16,346 nucleotides of DNA from Patescibacteria group bacterium (GTDB lineage: Bacteria; Patescibacteriota; Microgenomatia; Daviesbacterales; UBA10151): assembly GCA_018816815.1 (NCBI GenBank), contig JAHIVD010000007.1:1-16346 (forward strand). Direction: 5' to 3'. Positions within the stretch are counted from its first letter, which is position 1. Each line of letters starts with the position of its first letter. The position numbers and the translations under genes are program-made. The notes below the pieces were generated by a model, which searched no databases, was not told the DNA's origin, and was given only the letters and a program-made list of their open reading frames with translations. This document shows, piece after piece, positions 8,930-16,346 of the stretch.

Positions 8930-10583
8930 TTTTGTATTTCTTTCTAAGACTAACCAGCGCCAAAATAGTAAGTATAGAAAAAATTGAAATCGTATTGCCA
9001 ACGGTCCTTATCGGGGTATTTTTGAACTCGATATCAATGGAATAATTGCCTTTAGGAAGCGTAAATCTTATCAAACCCATTTCTGAAGGTTTCTCTTGAT
9101 TTACTAATTGACCGTTAGCCCGAACCTCCCAGCCGGGGAAATAAGTTATTGGAACTTCAATCAAACTATCAGACGCAACATCCGCCATAAATTCAAACGT
9201 TGCAGAACTCTGTTTTAGATTAGAAAATTCAGCACTGCCGCTTTGAGTTCTAGGAGAATCAAATTTGTCACCATCAGTCGTAGCAACCCAAATAGGCAAA
9301 TAATCTTTTGTTAAATCAACTCCTTTTTGCATAATCTCCACATTCAAAAATTTATCAAAGAAACTCTCTTTAACATACTCTTTAGGTTTAAAATATCCTA
9401 GGTTCACAACAACTACGGCAATAATCAAAATAAAATATATTAGTTTATACTTATTCTGAAAATAACTCGCTACTGCTCCTCCTATTATTGCAACAAAAAA
9501 GATTGATATTGCTAAAAATCTCCAGGGAAATTGAATAAAAGCCATAAGTGAAATAGCTTCCCAGATAAACGCAGATTTATTATGCTGCAAAAATATGGAT
9601 ATAAAAAAACTAACTCCTAAAAATATCAAAAAGAATAAAGACTTTTTATTAGCAACGGACTTGTATCTATTTTTAATAAGAAATAACCCTAAAACTAAAG
9701 CTAATGCAAGAATCACCCAGTGAACAGATCCTATCTGAAAAGATAAACCATCATCTAGTCCCCAAAGCGAGGATCCATAACCCCAATACGTTGAAAAGAG
9801 TTGAAAGAAAGCAACAAAATGAGCTCTAAAGTCAAAATAACCAACAATCAAATACTGTGTTTGAATAAATTGCCGCTCAACCATGGCAGGAAGCAAGAAA
9901 AATGCAGACACACCAGAACCTAAAGCTAAAGAACCCAGAAAAAGAAAAATAAGTCTCCGTGCTTTTTTTTCGAAAATTAAGTATATCCAAAAAAACACCA
10001 GAAAAGGCATGAACATCAGCGTTGTTATGCTATGTGTCAGAAAAAGTCCTGCTAAAGAAAGAGCAAGTAAGCAAATTCTTGATAAATCTCTTTTTTCCGA
10101 CAAAAGTACGGATGAATAAAAAATTAGGGGAAAAAAAATAAAAGCAAAGCTTTCAGACAAAGCTCCCCGGACATAAATATCAACTGCTCTATATGGAGCG
10201 TAGATGTAAAGAAAAGCTGCCAGGAATGCAGCCTTACTGTCAAAGAGTTTGCGGCATAAAATATACATTGTTGCAGCTGATAAAATACTACTTAGAATAA
10301 ACAACGTTTTGGCAACCCAGATAAAATCTAATCCTGACAAGTTAATTATTGCTCCTAAATAATAGGGCAGTGGTGCATAAAAATTAAAAAGAGGCTCCCC
10401 ATATCTTAAATCCGGTGCCCATCTTACAGGAAATTGTCCGGATAGCAGCGCAGAACTCATCTGTTGTAATCTGGCTACAAAAATATGATCCTGGGTATAA
10501 AAAAATTTAGTACTAAAAAAAGGCAAAACAGTCGGAACTGTTATAAGAATTAAAAAGAAAATAATCACTAAAGCTTTTTTCAT
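8922..10583 (-). CDS. PTPS-related (PF10131-like) GT-C-type membrane protein, first of a tandem pair
   Basis: The start chosen is the ATG at 10583 (553 residues); a TTG three codons upstream at 10592 would also be in frame but is the weaker start codon. It shares its whole motif order with the next gene: QDH (31-33) in outer loop 1, PVRWAPDLRYGEPLFNFYA (52-70), PLPYYLG (71-77), DIYVRGALSE (135-144) and His184. It likewise ends in an outer beta-rich domain with YFPGWEVRANG, then a final helix and a basic tail. The two genes are therefore tandem duplicates that have diverged strongly. The first loop carries QDH rather than the paralog's HDD, which may mean a different donor or acceptor. The gene lies 11 bases after the stop of the GT39-like gene. 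Enzyme activity is inferred; the family is poorly characterised. Confidence 0.85.
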   Translation of the reverse strand: MKKALVIIFFLILITVPTVLPFFSTKFFYTQDHIFVARLQQMSSALLSGQFPVRWAPDLRYGEPLFNFYAPLPYYLGAIINLSGLDFIWVAKTLFILSSILSAATMYILCRKLFDSKAAFLAAFLYIYAPYRAVDIYVRGALSESFAFIFFPLIFYSSVLLSEKRDLSRICLLALSLAGLFLTHSITTLMFMPFLVFFWIYLIFEKKARRLIFLFLGSLALGSGVSAFFLLPAMVERQFIQTQYLIVGYFDFRAHFVAFFQLFSTYWGYGSSLWGLDDGLSFQIGSVHWVILALALVLGLFLIKNRYKSVANKKSLFFLIFLGVSFFISIFLQHNKSAFIWEAISLMAFIQFPWRFLAISIFFVAIIGGAVASYFQNKYKLIYFILIIAVVVVNLGYFKPKEYVKESFFDKFLNVEIMQKGVDLTKDYLPIWVATTDGDKFDSPRTQSGSAEFSNLKQSSATFEFMADVASDSLIEVPITYFPGWEVRANGQLVNQEKPSEMGLIRFTLPKGNYSIDIEFKNTPIRTVGNTISIFSILTILALVSLRKKYKNA

Positions 10584-10594
10584 AAATTTCAAAA

Positions 10595-12157
10595 TTATGG
10601 CAACACTTGATATAAAACTGTAGCATCTTGCAAGGAACCGTCTAATGACTTCAATTTTGGGTATTCCTTTATCAACACAGCATTACCTGCGCTTCCTTCC
10701 AACTCCCGTTTGTTTCCAATAAAATAGGTCAAATTATCTATTGCAGCATTTCTAACCTTTGCTGAAATAGTAGCACTACTGGTAACTATTGATATTTTTG
10801 ATTTATCCAGATAAATCTGAATCCCATCAGGTAATGTCCCGAAAAAACCGGCTGTACCAAGAACAACTTTTTTATCCTTACTTTTTTCCAAAAGAAAATT
10901 TGCGATATCAGCAAATCCATACCCTGCTGTCCAGTCTTCAAAATATCCTCTCCGCTCTTCTATTGGAAGCGGTGCTTTCCCGGGCGAAGTTAATAATAAA
11001 AAATCAAAATACAGCGGAAGAGGCAAAAGAACTATCAACATCAAAAGAACAGGAAAACGTTTAATATATGCAAGTCTTGGCAATATTTTTATTACTCCAT
11101 ATCCGGCTATCACTAAAAGTAAGGGAATAGAAGGAAGAAGATAGCGGGCAGTAAAAGTTCGTAAAAATGCCATATTCAAAAGTAGCGGAATAAGCGCCCA
11201 AAACAAAATTATCCCTCTTCTCAAAGAAGTACCACGGAACATTTGTTGCCATATCTCATACATTATGTAAATTACTCCCATCACTACACAAAACAAAATT
11301 GGCCAGGTTAGAAGTTTAGGGAACCAATCAGCAATGTCGTTAAAATGAGGAATAAACGGATCAAGAGGTCTGCCGATTAGTTCAACTGGAGAGAAAATAT
11401 AATCCATGTTTCTTGCAGATAACAAATGAAAATTTGGTCCAAGCCGCAGCGCGTTATACATAGCCAATGCAATCCCGATCGCAACCCCCCACAGCACTAT
11501 TAACTTAATAAGCATATTCTTCCCTCTCTTTCCTCTGATAAAACCTATTATTGTTACAGGCAATACAATCAGATTAAACATACCTGATGTTTTTGTTAAG
11601 ATGCTGCCTCCCAGCAAATAACCTAAGATCATGGCAATATCCAATCTCAAGCTGCCTACCAACCAAACAGCAAAATAAACTGACCAGATAGTAAAAGTGG
11701 CTAACATTGAATCAACTAAAGCCATCCGGTCAAAAAACACAGTATAAGGAGTAATTACGTAAAGCAAACTTGCCCAAAATGCGCTGCGGGTGTTAAATAT
11801 TTTTTTAGACAAGATAAATACTCCTAGTAAAGAGAGAAAACCTGTTAAACAAGAAAGAAGTCTGCCTGCAAGTAAAGGATCGTGTATAAATTTTAAAAGA
11901 GGTACCATCAGCCACATAAAAAGAGGCGTTTTACCATCAGATAAAGGCAAAAAACGCAAAGTCGATTCTGCTCTTATGACTTGCGCCCATCGAATATAGA
12001 TAGCTTCATCAGCAAATATGGGCTGCATGGTCAGATTTGGTAACCTAAGAATAAAATATGCAGCTGATAGAATTAAAAGGATCAGTATTTCTTTACGATG
12101 TTTGACTAAAAAATCCACTTTTTTATTATACCAACTTCTTCTCACATTACCTACCAT
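10595..12157 (-). CDS. GT39/ArnT-like membrane glycosyltransferase (PMT_2)
   Basis: With the ATG at 12157 the protein has 520 residues. Helix 1 (about 23-38) is followed by the outer-loop motif PIFADEAIYIRW (46-57), where Asp50-Glu51 is the usual catalytic pair of GT39/GT83 enzymes, then DGKTPLFMW (74-82). FNTRSAFWASLLYVITPY and DRMALVDSM give the conserved helix 3-4 region, and FTARYLLPSIPLLL is the typical late helix motif. The C-terminal 130 residues form a soluble outer domain. The start is uncertain: a GTG at 12118 would drop 13 basic residues and lies six bases after a perfect extended -10 box. A 60-base gap separates it from the upstream GT2 gene, the widest gap in the run. Expected reaction: transfer of a sugar from polyprenyl-phosphate to an outer acceptor; which sugar is unknown. 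Confidence 0.9.
   Translation of the reverse strand: MVGNVRRSWYNKKVDFLVKHRKEILILLILSAAYFILRLPNLTMQPIFADEAIYIRWAQVIRAESTLRFLPLSDGKTPLFMWLMVPLLKFIHDPLLAGRLLSCLTGFLSLLGVFILSKKIFNTRSAFWASLLYVITPYTVFFDRMALVDSMLATFTIWSVYFAVWLVGSLRLDIAMILGYLLGGSILTKTSGMFNLIVLPVTIIGFIRGKRGKNMLIKLIVLWGVAIGIALAMYNALRLGPNFHLLSARNMDYIFSPVELIGRPLDPFIPHFNDIADWFPKLLTWPILFCVVMGVIYIMYEIWQQMFRGTSLRRGIILFWALIPLLLNMAFLRTFTARYLLPSIPLLLVIAGYGVIKILPRLAYIKRFPVLLMLIVLLPLPLYFDFLLLTSPGKAPLPIEERRGYFEDWTAGYGFADIANFLLEKSKDKKVVLGTAGFFGTLPDGIQIYLDKSKISIVTSSATISAKVRNAAIDNLTYFIGNKRELEGSAGNAVLIKEYPKLKSLDGSLQDATVLYQVLP
12125..12133 (-). promoter_or_regulatory. Extended -10 promoter element, candidate
   Basis: On the minus strand the bases TGGTATAAT form an exact extended -10 (TGn plus TATAAT). 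No good -35 is present at 17-18 bases, which extended -10 promoters can tolerate. It lies inside the longest reading of the GT39-like gene, and a GTG codon in the same frame (12118-12116) begins six bases after it. Transcription from here would give a leaderless message and an internal promoter for the genes downstream. In AT-rich DNA such a match may be chance. Confidence 0.35.
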
Positions 12158-12217
12158 TGCTATAAATCAGTTTCCTTAATCCCACCCTTACACTCTAGGT
12201 CCTTGACTAGGAAAATA

Positions 12218-12955
12218 TTAGTACTTTCCCATCAAATCATTCCATCTGATCCTGAACATATCATAAATGGCAGCCAAAGCGTCTTTTAAAACCTGTACTC
12301 TTTCAGTATCCACATAATTCCATTCCACCTCTACCTCAGAGATCTTAAAACCATATTTTTGAGCCAGGTATAAAACTTCAACATCAAATCCGGCATTAAC
12401 TGCTCCCCCGCCAGTATGCAATACTCCCCACCCGTCCTTAATTTTGGGAATAATTCTTTGAATAGCTTTTTTATTAAAAGCTTTGAAACCGCACTGTGTG
12501 TCTTTAAAGGGCAACCTTAAAATAATCTTACGCAAGAGAGAAAAACCCCAAGCCGATAATTTCCTAAACACCGGAGCCCCGGCTCTGCCGCGGCGGGAAC
12601 CAATCACAATATCAAAACCATTGTCAAATTCGGGTATAAATTTCTCCAATTGGTTTATGGGAGTTGCTTGATCCATGTCAGTAAACAAAACTATCCCGCC
12701 TGTAGCTTGGAGTATGCCGGTTATTACAGCATTTGCCTTGCCGCCATGAGTATTTTGGATTAAGTGAAAATTTTGATTCTTTGCGGTATATTTTTTTATC
12801 AACTCAACCGATTTATCAGAAGATCCATCATCTACAACAAATACTTCATAGTCAATTTTTAGTTGATTTAAATAATCTCCGACACTATCCAAAACTCCTT
12901 TTTTTAAATTTGCTATTTCATTATATGAAGGAATTACAACAGATATTTTTTTCAT
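12218..12955 (-). CDS. GT2 polyprenyl-phosphate sugar synthase, ALG5/DPM1-like
   Basis: The 245-residue soluble protein is a GT-A fold family 2 enzyme of the dolichol-phosphate glucose/mannose synthase type. Visible are VVIPSYNE (6-13), VDDGSSD (41-47) for nucleotide binding, GGKANAV (71-77), the metal-binding TDMDQATP (92-99), GSRRG (119-123), DTQCGFKAF (152-160) and the FDVEVLYLA stretch (190-198). The QATP and GKANAV forms are nearer to ALG5 (glucosyl) than to DPM1 (mannosyl), but sugar specificity cannot be settled. There is no membrane helix, so it would act at the cytoplasmic membrane face, making the lipid-linked donor used by its GT-C neighbours. The ATG at 12955 overlaps the stop of the fusion gene as ATGA. 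The length is normal for the family. Confidence 0.92.
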   Translation of the reverse strand: MKKISVVIPSYNEIANLKKGVLDSVGDYLNQLKIDYEVFVVDDGSSDKSVELIKKYTAKNQNFHLIQNTHGGKANAVITGILQATGGIVLFTDMDQATPINQLEKFIPEFDNGFDIVIGSRRGRAGAPVFRKLSAWGFSLLRKIILRLPFKDTQCGFKAFNKKAIQRIIPKIKDGWGVLHTGGGAVNAGFDVEVLYLAQKYGFKISEVEVEWNYVDTERVQVLKDALAAIYDMFRIRWNDLMGKY

Positions 12956-15159
12956 GGTTTTCCTGACGGATTAGGAATTAATCTATATATCTTAACTCCA
13001 TACAGATCTTTCTGCCAATCAACTTTTGACCAGCCAAAAGCAGCTACTTCGTATTTAGCGCTGTGGGTTGGATCGCAAACAGGATCTTCGCAAACCACAA
13101 ATAATTGTTCAGTTATATCAAAAGGCACCTCTTTTGGCTTATAACCGTATAAATCCAGATAAAATTGGTACGCTGAATCATAATTTCTTTCGGCAATTAA
13201 AGCAAAGTTAAACTCATCGGCGCTTACTTGACTGATAATAAACTTGGATATTTCCTGTGTTTTTTTTAACTGATTATTCGGTTGGTTAATCAGGGGATTT
13301 TTTTGTAGGTTTACTATTGTTAACAAAATAATTATTATCGCCCAACTTACATATAATAATTTCTTAATGCCTCGTTTGCTGGAAATACTTATTGACGCAA
13401 GAGAACCTAAAAGCAAAAACGGAACAGGGTTAAGAAAACCCAAATAATGATCATAGATATTTTGCTTATATAAAGCAAGTCCTGCTGTGCCAATTAGCAG
13501 CCAAATACCCAATATCCAAAAACCATAATTATACTGACGCTTTTTACGCATAAGATAAGTAATCCAAAGAAAAGGCGCTAGGATCAATGTTGAAATAAAT
13601 GGAGTCAAAATTGGATTTTCACCTGTTAAGTATCTTGCTACTAAATTATCGTTATATATCGGGATTACTTTGTTTAAAGTATCAAACAAATTGAAATTAA
13701 CCGCTGCTTGGTTATCAAGAAAAATCGCACTAATAGCCTTGTAATTTAAGAAATTATGTTTTAAATCAAAGACAAAAAGAGGAGACATTATTAACAAAAA
13801 TACCACTGCAGCTAAAACCGTTCCGGCCCAAAAGGAACCACCTTTACTATCTGATTTACTATTTGAAATTTTAGCAAACAATTCTTTTAACCAACCAGCT
13901 GCTAAAACCAAAAGTAAAATTAAAGCTAAATAATGCATCTGGACAGCAGCAGCCGCACAGACTCCTGTTAAAATAAGCCATTTGTAATTTCTTGAGCTGT
14001 GAGCCTTAAACAGTCCCAGTATTGCCAGTAAAGAGAAAAAAGGTGCCGGGTTAGGGTTCCAGGAAGACCGTGAATAAATAATAGTCACAGGACTGATTGC
14101 ATAAAGGTAGGCTGCTATTAAACCACTTTTCGGGCTAAACCAATGTTTGCCGATGTAATAAATCAAGGCAACCGTTGCAACACCGATCATTGCATTCATC
14201 CCTGCAGCTGCTGCTGGATTAAGATTGAAAATAAACATAGGAATTGCCATTAAATAGTAATAAAGGGGACCTAAATAGATATTGCCTACAGAGGTAGGGG
14301 GTCCAATCAAAGGAAAATTAATACCTTTTATAATGTTTTTAACAATAATTGCATCTCTGCCTTCATCCCCTAAAAAGGTCATATATTCTGGTAATCTATA
14401 AAATCTTAAAAAGACTGCTAAGGCTAATATCAACAAAAATATGATAAAAACATTTTTGTGCTTTTTTAATTTCCACCAAAGTTTGAAAAAATCTAAATAA
14501 GATTTGATAATTACCCGTATATTTACTCCTGTTGGCTTACCTGATAATCTTGGATAATGATTCACCCCTACCTGACCAACTCTAAAACCATACTTTTTGG
14601 CTTTAATAGCCAGTTCTGCATTAATCATTGCTCCTCTTTGTGACTCAAGATGAGGAATACCTTCCAGAACCTTTTTGGAAACCATTTTAAAACCACAATC
14701 AACATCTTTTAAGGTTAATCTGAAAAAGACAAGCAGCGTCAACCTCCAGCCCCTGCCGAATATTCTTCTAAAAAAAGAATCTTGCCGCTTGATACGGTAA
14801 CCGATTACTAAATCATAATCTTTAATTTTGTCTAAAAACTTATGTACTTCTGAAAAATCAAACTGCCCGTCCCCGTCCGTATAAACTATTGTTTCATACC
14901 GTGCATTGTAAAAACCTGATTTCAAAGCTTCACCGTAGCCTAAATTTTTTGCATGATGAATAACCTTTATATTAGGATTTTCCCGAGCCATTCTATCTGC
15001 AATTTGACCGGTCCGGTCGGTTGAGCCGTCGTTAACAATAATAATTTCGTGTTTGAATTTTAATTTTTTCAGTATCTGTTCTGTTTTACAAACAACATCT
15101 TCGATGCTGCCCTCTTCGTTAATACAAGGGAAAAAAACTGATAACCCGACTATATTCAT
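12952..15159 (-). CDS. GT2 polyprenyl-phosphate sugar synthase fused to GT39-like membrane glycosyltransferase
   Basis: One uninterrupted 735-residue frame holds two enzymes. Residues 1-230 are a DPM1-like GT2 domain: SVFFPCINEE (7-16), IVNDGSTD (41-48), TDGDGQFD (94-101) for metal binding, VDCGFK (153-158) and ESQRGAMINAELAIKA (172-187). A basic linker (228-236) leads into helix 1 of a GT-C module with outer-loop FLGDEGRDA (262-270; Asp265-Glu266 likely catalytic), LYAISP (352-357) and SRSSWNPNP (363-371). The outer tail holds a cysteine pair (690, 695) that could form a disulfide. The inner domain would make polyprenyl-phosphate sugar and the outer module would use it, so synthesis and use of one donor may be coupled. 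Flipping of the carrier between them is still required. The ATG at 15159 has an in-frame stop just upstream, so no longer start is possible. First gene of the minus-strand run. Confidence 0.92.
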   Translation of the reverse strand: MNIVGLSVFFPCINEEGSIEDVVCKTEQILKKLKFKHEIIIVNDGSTDRTGQIADRMARENPNIKVIHHAKNLGYGEALKSGFYNARYETIVYTDGDGQFDFSEVHKFLDKIKDYDLVIGYRIKRQDSFFRRIFGRGWRLTLLVFFRLTLKDVDCGFKMVSKKVLEGIPHLESQRGAMINAELAIKAKKYGFRVGQVGVNHYPRLSGKPTGVNIRVIIKSYLDFFKLWWKLKKHKNVFIIFLLILALAVFLRFYRLPEYMTFLGDEGRDAIIVKNIIKGINFPLIGPPTSVGNIYLGPLYYYLMAIPMFIFNLNPAAAAGMNAMIGVATVALIYYIGKHWFSPKSGLIAAYLYAISPVTIIYSRSSWNPNPAPFFSLLAILGLFKAHSSRNYKWLILTGVCAAAAVQMHYLALILLLVLAAGWLKELFAKISNSKSDSKGGSFWAGTVLAAVVFLLIMSPLFVFDLKHNFLNYKAISAIFLDNQAAVNFNLFDTLNKVIPIYNDNLVARYLTGENPILTPFISTLILAPFLWITYLMRKKRQYNYGFWILGIWLLIGTAGLALYKQNIYDHYLGFLNPVPFLLLGSLASISISSKRGIKKLLYVSWAIIIILLTIVNLQKNPLINQPNNQLKKTQEISKFIISQVSADEFNFALIAERNYDSAYQFYLDLYGYKPKEVPFDITEQLFVVCEDPVCDPTHSAKYEVAAFGWSKVDWQKDLYGVKIYRLIPNPSGKP

Positions 15160-15210
15160 GAATTAAAGTGTAGCATAATCTCCTAAATTTCTGCTATTAT
15201 TTAAGCAGAC
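15160..15210. promoter_or_regulatory. Divergent promoter region with short inverted repeat
   Basis: Only 51 bases separate the two divergent starts. On the plus strand TGCTATTAT (15192-15200) is a one-mismatch extended -10, ten bases before the ATG at 15211. On the minus strand TGCTACACT (15175-15167) is a weaker extended -10, seven bases before the ATG at 15159. Neither has a clear -35, and both would give very short leaders. A 6-bp inverted repeat (TCTGCT at 15190-15195, AGCAGA at 15204-15209) overlaps the plus-strand -10 and could be an operator. AGGAG (15184-15180, minus) precedes a six-codon reading frame that ends in an ATGA overlap with the fusion gene. Confidence 0.4.
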
Positions 15211-16346
15211 ATGTCAAAATCAGTCAAAGATTGCATTATCCTTACGCTTCTTACAATTGCCATCACCTTACTCGTTTGGTTGCCTCACGTTTTAGCACTG
15301 CCGAACTTTTGGGGACTAAACTTTAAAGAAGGATTTTCCACCATTTATCGTAACTTTGACGGTTTAGAATATGTAATTATAGCAAAATCATTTTATAACC
15401 CTGCAATTATTGCAAGCTTACCTCAAACACTTTCTGCCAACTATTATGCTGCCCATTTTCCCGGCTATGCTTTGCTTATTTTATTGTTTTCACCCTTACT
15501 GGGCTTTCTAAAATCAATGATTTTTGTTTCCCTGAGTTTTACTTGTTTATCTGTGATAATTTTTTATTTACTGGTAAAAGACTTTAAATTAACCAATCAT
15601 CCGCTGTTTTTATCTTTTATTTTTTTGATTTTACCTGCCCGGTGGTTGATTGTTCATAGTGTTGGATCAGCAGAACCGGTTTTTATTTTCTTTGTCGTGG
15701 CCGCACTTTATTTTTTCCTACGGTTTGAATTATCCCCGCGCCCTTTGTTTATTTTTTTAACAGGGATTTTTGGAATGTTGTCACAGCTGACCAGGCCGCC
15801 CGGAATATTACTGTTTTTAGCTTTAATTTTTTATATTATTTGGAAAACTGCCAAACAAAAGGTAGGTAACTTCCTCCGCTGCGTAATCTCCAACACTTAC
15901 TCTTACTTTCCTCTTTTGCTAATTCCGCTAACACTTCTTGGGGTTTTCTATTTATACTCCATCACTTACCATGATTTTTTTGCTTATTTTCATAGTGGAG
16001 ATAATATTCACCTCACCTTTCCTCCTTTCCAGGTCTTTAATAGAGGTGAGTTTTGGGTAGGAAGTATGTGGCTGGAAGATATTGTCTATATATTTACATT
16101 AGGGTTTTTAGGAGGCTTAATGTTACTTAAGAAGAAACTATATCCTTTAGCTTTTTTTGTTTTAACTTATCTTACAGCCAGTGCCTTTGTGGCCCACAGA
16201 GACATCAGCCGATATGTTCTACCTGTTGTACCATTTGTGTTAATTGCATTTGAAAAAATCTTAACAAGCAAAGAATTTAAAATAATCCTACCTATTATAT
16301 TACTGGCAGCTTATCTTTATTCTCAAAATTTTATTCTAGCAAATAC
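15211..16346 (+). CDS. PIG-V/GT39-like membrane glycosyltransferase, cut by the right edge
   Basis: The frame is open from an ATG at 15211 to the window end (378 complete codons), so the C-terminus is missing. After helix 1 (residues 9-30) an outer loop holds YRNFDGLEYVIIAKS (46-60); Asp50 sits where PIG-M/PIG-V and GT39 proteins carry the catalytic acid. AHFPGYALL (81-89) matches the FPxYP-like motif that follows in PIG-V-type mannosyltransferases. SVGSAEPVFIF, SQLTRPPGILL and HRDISRYVLPVVPF complete the family-like pattern. No Shine-Dalgarno sequence is visible. It is the only gene on the plus strand and has its own promoter candidate, so it may be regulated apart from the main run while acting on the same polyprenyl-phosphate sugars. 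PIG-V likeness is by motif only; an ordinary GT39-like enzyme is equally possible. Confidence 0.85.
   Translation, partial: MSKSVKDCIILTLLTIAITLLVWLPHVLALPNFWGLNFKEGFSTIYRNFDGLEYVIIAKSFYNPAIIASLPQTLSANYYAAHFPGYALLILLFSPLLGFLKSMIFVSLSFTCLSVIIFYLLVKDFKLTNHPLFLSFIFLILPARWLIVHSVGSAEPVFIFFVVAALYFFLRFELSPRPLFIFLTGIFGMLSQLTRPPGILLFLALIFYIIWKTAKQKVGNFLRCVISNTYSYFPLLLIPLTLLGVFYLYSITYHDFFAYFHSGDNIHLTFPPFQVFNRGEFWVGSMWLEDIVYIFTLGFLGGLMLLKKKLYPLAFFVLTYLTASAFVAHRDISRYVLPVVPFVLIAFEKILTSKEFKIILPIILLAAYLYSQNFILAN

Noticed and set aside
8930..9001. Upstream extension of the second PTPS-related protein (24 extra residues)
   Set aside because: It would overlap the preceding gene by 80 bases and is not matched in the paralog, whereas the ATG at 8929 gives a normal 8-base overlap.
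10584..10592. TTG start three codons before the ATG of the first PTPS-related protein
   Set aside because: The ATG at 10583 begins directly before the lysine pair and first helix; no ribosome binding site favours the TTG.
12195..12210. Imperfect hairpin (CTA, bulged G, GTC, loop CTT, GAC, TAG) in the 60-base gap
   Set aside because: Only six pairs with a bulge and no T-run after it on the minus strand, so it is not a convincing terminator; the gap does not clearly end the transcript.
1..16346. CRISPR array, tRNA, transposon or alternative genetic code
   Set aside because: No regularly spaced repeats, cloverleaf, transposase or terminal repeats were seen, and TGA acts as a plain stop at several gene ends.

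Overview
The window is AT-rich and almost wholly coding. It is one long minus-strand gene run (positions 15159 down to 1) plus one divergent plus-strand gene (15211 to the right edge). Ordinary TGA stops, three of them inside ATGA start/stop overlaps, indicate the standard bacterial code. The AT bias, dense packing, many polytopic GT-C glycosyltransferases and few cytoplasmic enzymes resemble a Patescibacteria/CPR genome, perhaps a Microgenomates-type lineage. That placement is inference; the window holds no rRNA or marker gene. I see no tRNA, rRNA, CRISPR array, transposase or phage gene, and no gene-free stretch over 300 bases.

Layout, in the direction the minus-strand run is read. (1) 15159-12952: a fusion of a GT2 polyprenyl-phosphate sugar synthase with a GT39-like membrane glycosyltransferase. 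(2) 12955-12218: a stand-alone ALG5/DPM1-like GT2 enzyme. (3) 12157-10595: a GT39/ArnT-like membrane glycosyltransferase. (4) and (5) 10583-8922 and 8929-7220: tandem paralogous membrane proteins of the '6-pyruvoyl-tetrahydropterin synthase-related' type. (6) 7189-5699: a Wzx/TuaB-like flippase. (7) 5702-2232: a 1156-residue protein joining an exported, probably NodB/deacetylase-fold domain to a GT-C membrane module. (8) 2235-619: a GT39-like glycosyltransferase. (9) 615 to beyond position 1: a paralog of (8) that appears to lack the catalytic first outer loop. The divergent gene at 15211 is a PIG-V/GT39-like membrane protein, cut off by the window edge.

How they may work together (inference): the two GT2 domains load sugars onto a polyprenyl-phosphate carrier on the cytoplasmic face. 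The carriers flip, and up to eight GT-C membrane enzymes use them on the outer face to decorate a polymer or protein. The flippase would export a larger lipid-linked intermediate, and the exported part of gene 7 could trim or deacetylate the product. No nucleotide-sugar-dependent GT1/GT4 enzyme, polymerase or priming transferase is visible, so those steps, if they exist, are encoded elsewhere. The most unusual points are the two domain fusions, the loop-less paralog at the left edge and the concentration of GT-C genes.
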